From Trochalopteron elliotii (taxonomy: Eukaryota; Chordata; Aves; Passeriformes; Leiothrichidae), in NCBI GenBank assembly GCA_024734555.1, contig JANPWX010000061.1, positions 1,930,613 through 1,994,612 on the forward strand: 64,000 bases of DNA, written 5' to 3'. The position numbers and the translations under genes were made by a program. The notes beneath the pieces were generated by a model. That model saw only the letters and a program-made list of their open reading frames with translations. It was not told where the DNA came from and made no database searches. Positions 62,721-64,000 of this stretch are shown here, piece by piece (the stretch's first letter is position 1; every line of letters starts with the position of its first letter).

Positions 62721-63725
62721 GAAAGCCAAGGATTATTATGCAAGGTGAAAGCTCTGAGTCTGGAAGAAAGATACTAGTAAGGTCTGTCTGAAAGCTTAAT
62801 CACTGGATTTAATATATAGCCACATACTTCAAAATTATTTCAGTGAACTGCCTGGTCAGTTTTGAGGAAATATCTTCTTGTAGAACTGCAAATTAAGGGA
62901 TGTCTTAATCTTTTAGTCAAATTAAGAGTAGAGCAGATGAGCAAAAGTGTTCTTTTGAACTTTGGAATTAGTTATTATGCTGAATGATGGATAAGATATT
63001 CACTAGAGGATGTATACTCCTGCCAGTTACAGGTTTGTGTAAATGGAAAGTTAATGATGGAGAATTAGGTTTTAAATAATGTGCATTAAGGTCATTAACT
63101 TCTCTGGGCACACACAAAAATATAATCAGACATATCCTTGCCTCCAAATTCAAGGCTGCAAGCCTAGAGACTATTTATCCCTCTATTCTGCCCCACATAC
63201 AGCAACAAGTTTAAAGTTTGTGGGCTGTTAAAGCTGAAATGAGATGAAATGGAGCTGTTTGTACAGTTAGATGATACATTTTTAAGACTGATAGGAACAG
63301 TGAAATGCTGAATGTGTGGGACCGTGGTATACAAACATTTAGACCCAGATTCCTGTGGCTTGGTTACAAAGGATCTGAGTGAAATGTGACCTTGAGATCA
63401 CTCCAAGACTCCAAGTGCTTCATAAATTCCATAATTCTACTCAAAAGGATTCAGATAGCAATTACTTGTCATCTGGCTTTTAAAAGTAAGTTTTTACTTG
63501 CTGAACTTTGCAGACAGAGGCATAGAAGGCAGAACCAAGAACAGGGAACAAATGGAATGTGCTGCTGGGAACTCCAAAGTGAAGTTCCAAAGGAACTAAA
63601 TGACCCCCAAAGTGAAGTCTGCTAACAGGTTCTGTTATTTTCAGAGACTAACCAAATTATGTAGAAACTAACATCAGGCATGCTTCTATTGTAAATGTAT
63701 CTGTTAAGCTTCAGGAATCCTCAGA

Positions 63726-63749
63726 AATCAGTTTAACCTGAAACTGATT
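63726..63749. repeat. Inverted repeat with 9-bp arms
   Basis: Arms aatcagttt (63726-63734) and aaactgatt (63741-63749) are perfectly complementary around a 6-base loop. Confidence 0.7.
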
Positions 63750-64000
63750 CCACCCCTTCCAAATTCTGCCTGATTTCCATGGATTTTTTCCAACAGAAGA
63801 GTGGAAAAAAGCCTTGGTTTGTATTCTTGTTATTTCACTAGACTTGAAGGGTTTTTTTCCTTCTTATACCCACTGCTTTGTCCTTGAAATTGGATCTTCA
63901 TAGCAGAGTAAAATAAAATCTAAAAATAGTGTCTAATTTGATATGGGCTGCTGCAGTGTTCGTAAGTTCAGATACGTCTACAAGATTTCAGTGAGCCCTA

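Larger units (their letters stand above)
55694..64000 (+). other. Intron-like stretch of a presumed plus-strand transcript
   Basis: Apart from the candidate exons listed, no gene is seen. The plus strand is enriched in T over A and G over C. Just after the first exon come long T runs (T12 at 55822-55833, T13 at 55883-55895). A G-rich segment lies at 57382-57413 and a short inverted repeat at 63726-63749. A 76-codon frame at 61497-61727 is not recognised. Confidence 0.4.

Overview
This is a 64 kb piece of vertebrate nuclear DNA, most likely from a bird and probably a songbird. Two truncated CR1 LINE 3' ends, one per strand, give the strongest evidence. One near 35.3-35.6 kb carries the conserved stretch 'gggttggaaaggaccctaaa'. 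The other, near 42.1-42.3 kb, ends in 'ctatgattctgc'. Two retroviral LTRs of a type I associate with passerine genomes, A+T-rich CpG-poor DNA, and one CpG island support the same placement. There are no bacterial-style genes. Almost all open frames are short chance frames, and I cannot name any protein-coding gene here.

Layout. From 1 to about 32.0 kb the DNA looks like intron of a gene read on the minus strand: the plus strand is rich in A over T, and a CpG island with a strong minus-strand splice donor lies at its right end (32.04-32.72 kb). The island is interrupted by a 386-base run of N (32239-32624), so the likely promoter and first exon are mostly missing. From 32.7 to about 55 kb I see no gene. 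This part holds both CR1 pieces, an LTR (37.68-38.26 kb), a second LTR (about 54.1-54.6 kb) and simple repeats. From about 55.2 kb to the end the strand bias reverses (T over A, G over C), which suggests transcription on the plus strand from a start near 55.2 kb. Three phase-compatible candidate exons lie there (55634-55693, 57256-57300, 59295-59352).

How it fits together. The simplest reading is two genes facing away from each other across a roughly 23 kb repeat-bearing interval: a minus-strand gene starting in the 32 kb CpG island, and a plus-strand transcript starting near 55.2 kb. This rests on strand bias, splice-site pairs and the CpG island, not on homology. All exon calls are low-confidence candidates that RNA-seq or cross-species alignment would settle. 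Several blocks with clustered TAATTA-type motifs and near-perfect palindromes (10.2-10.6, 14.7-15.3, 28.6-28.9 kb) look more like conserved regulatory DNA than ordinary intron. I found no tRNA, rRNA, CRISPR or other RNA gene.
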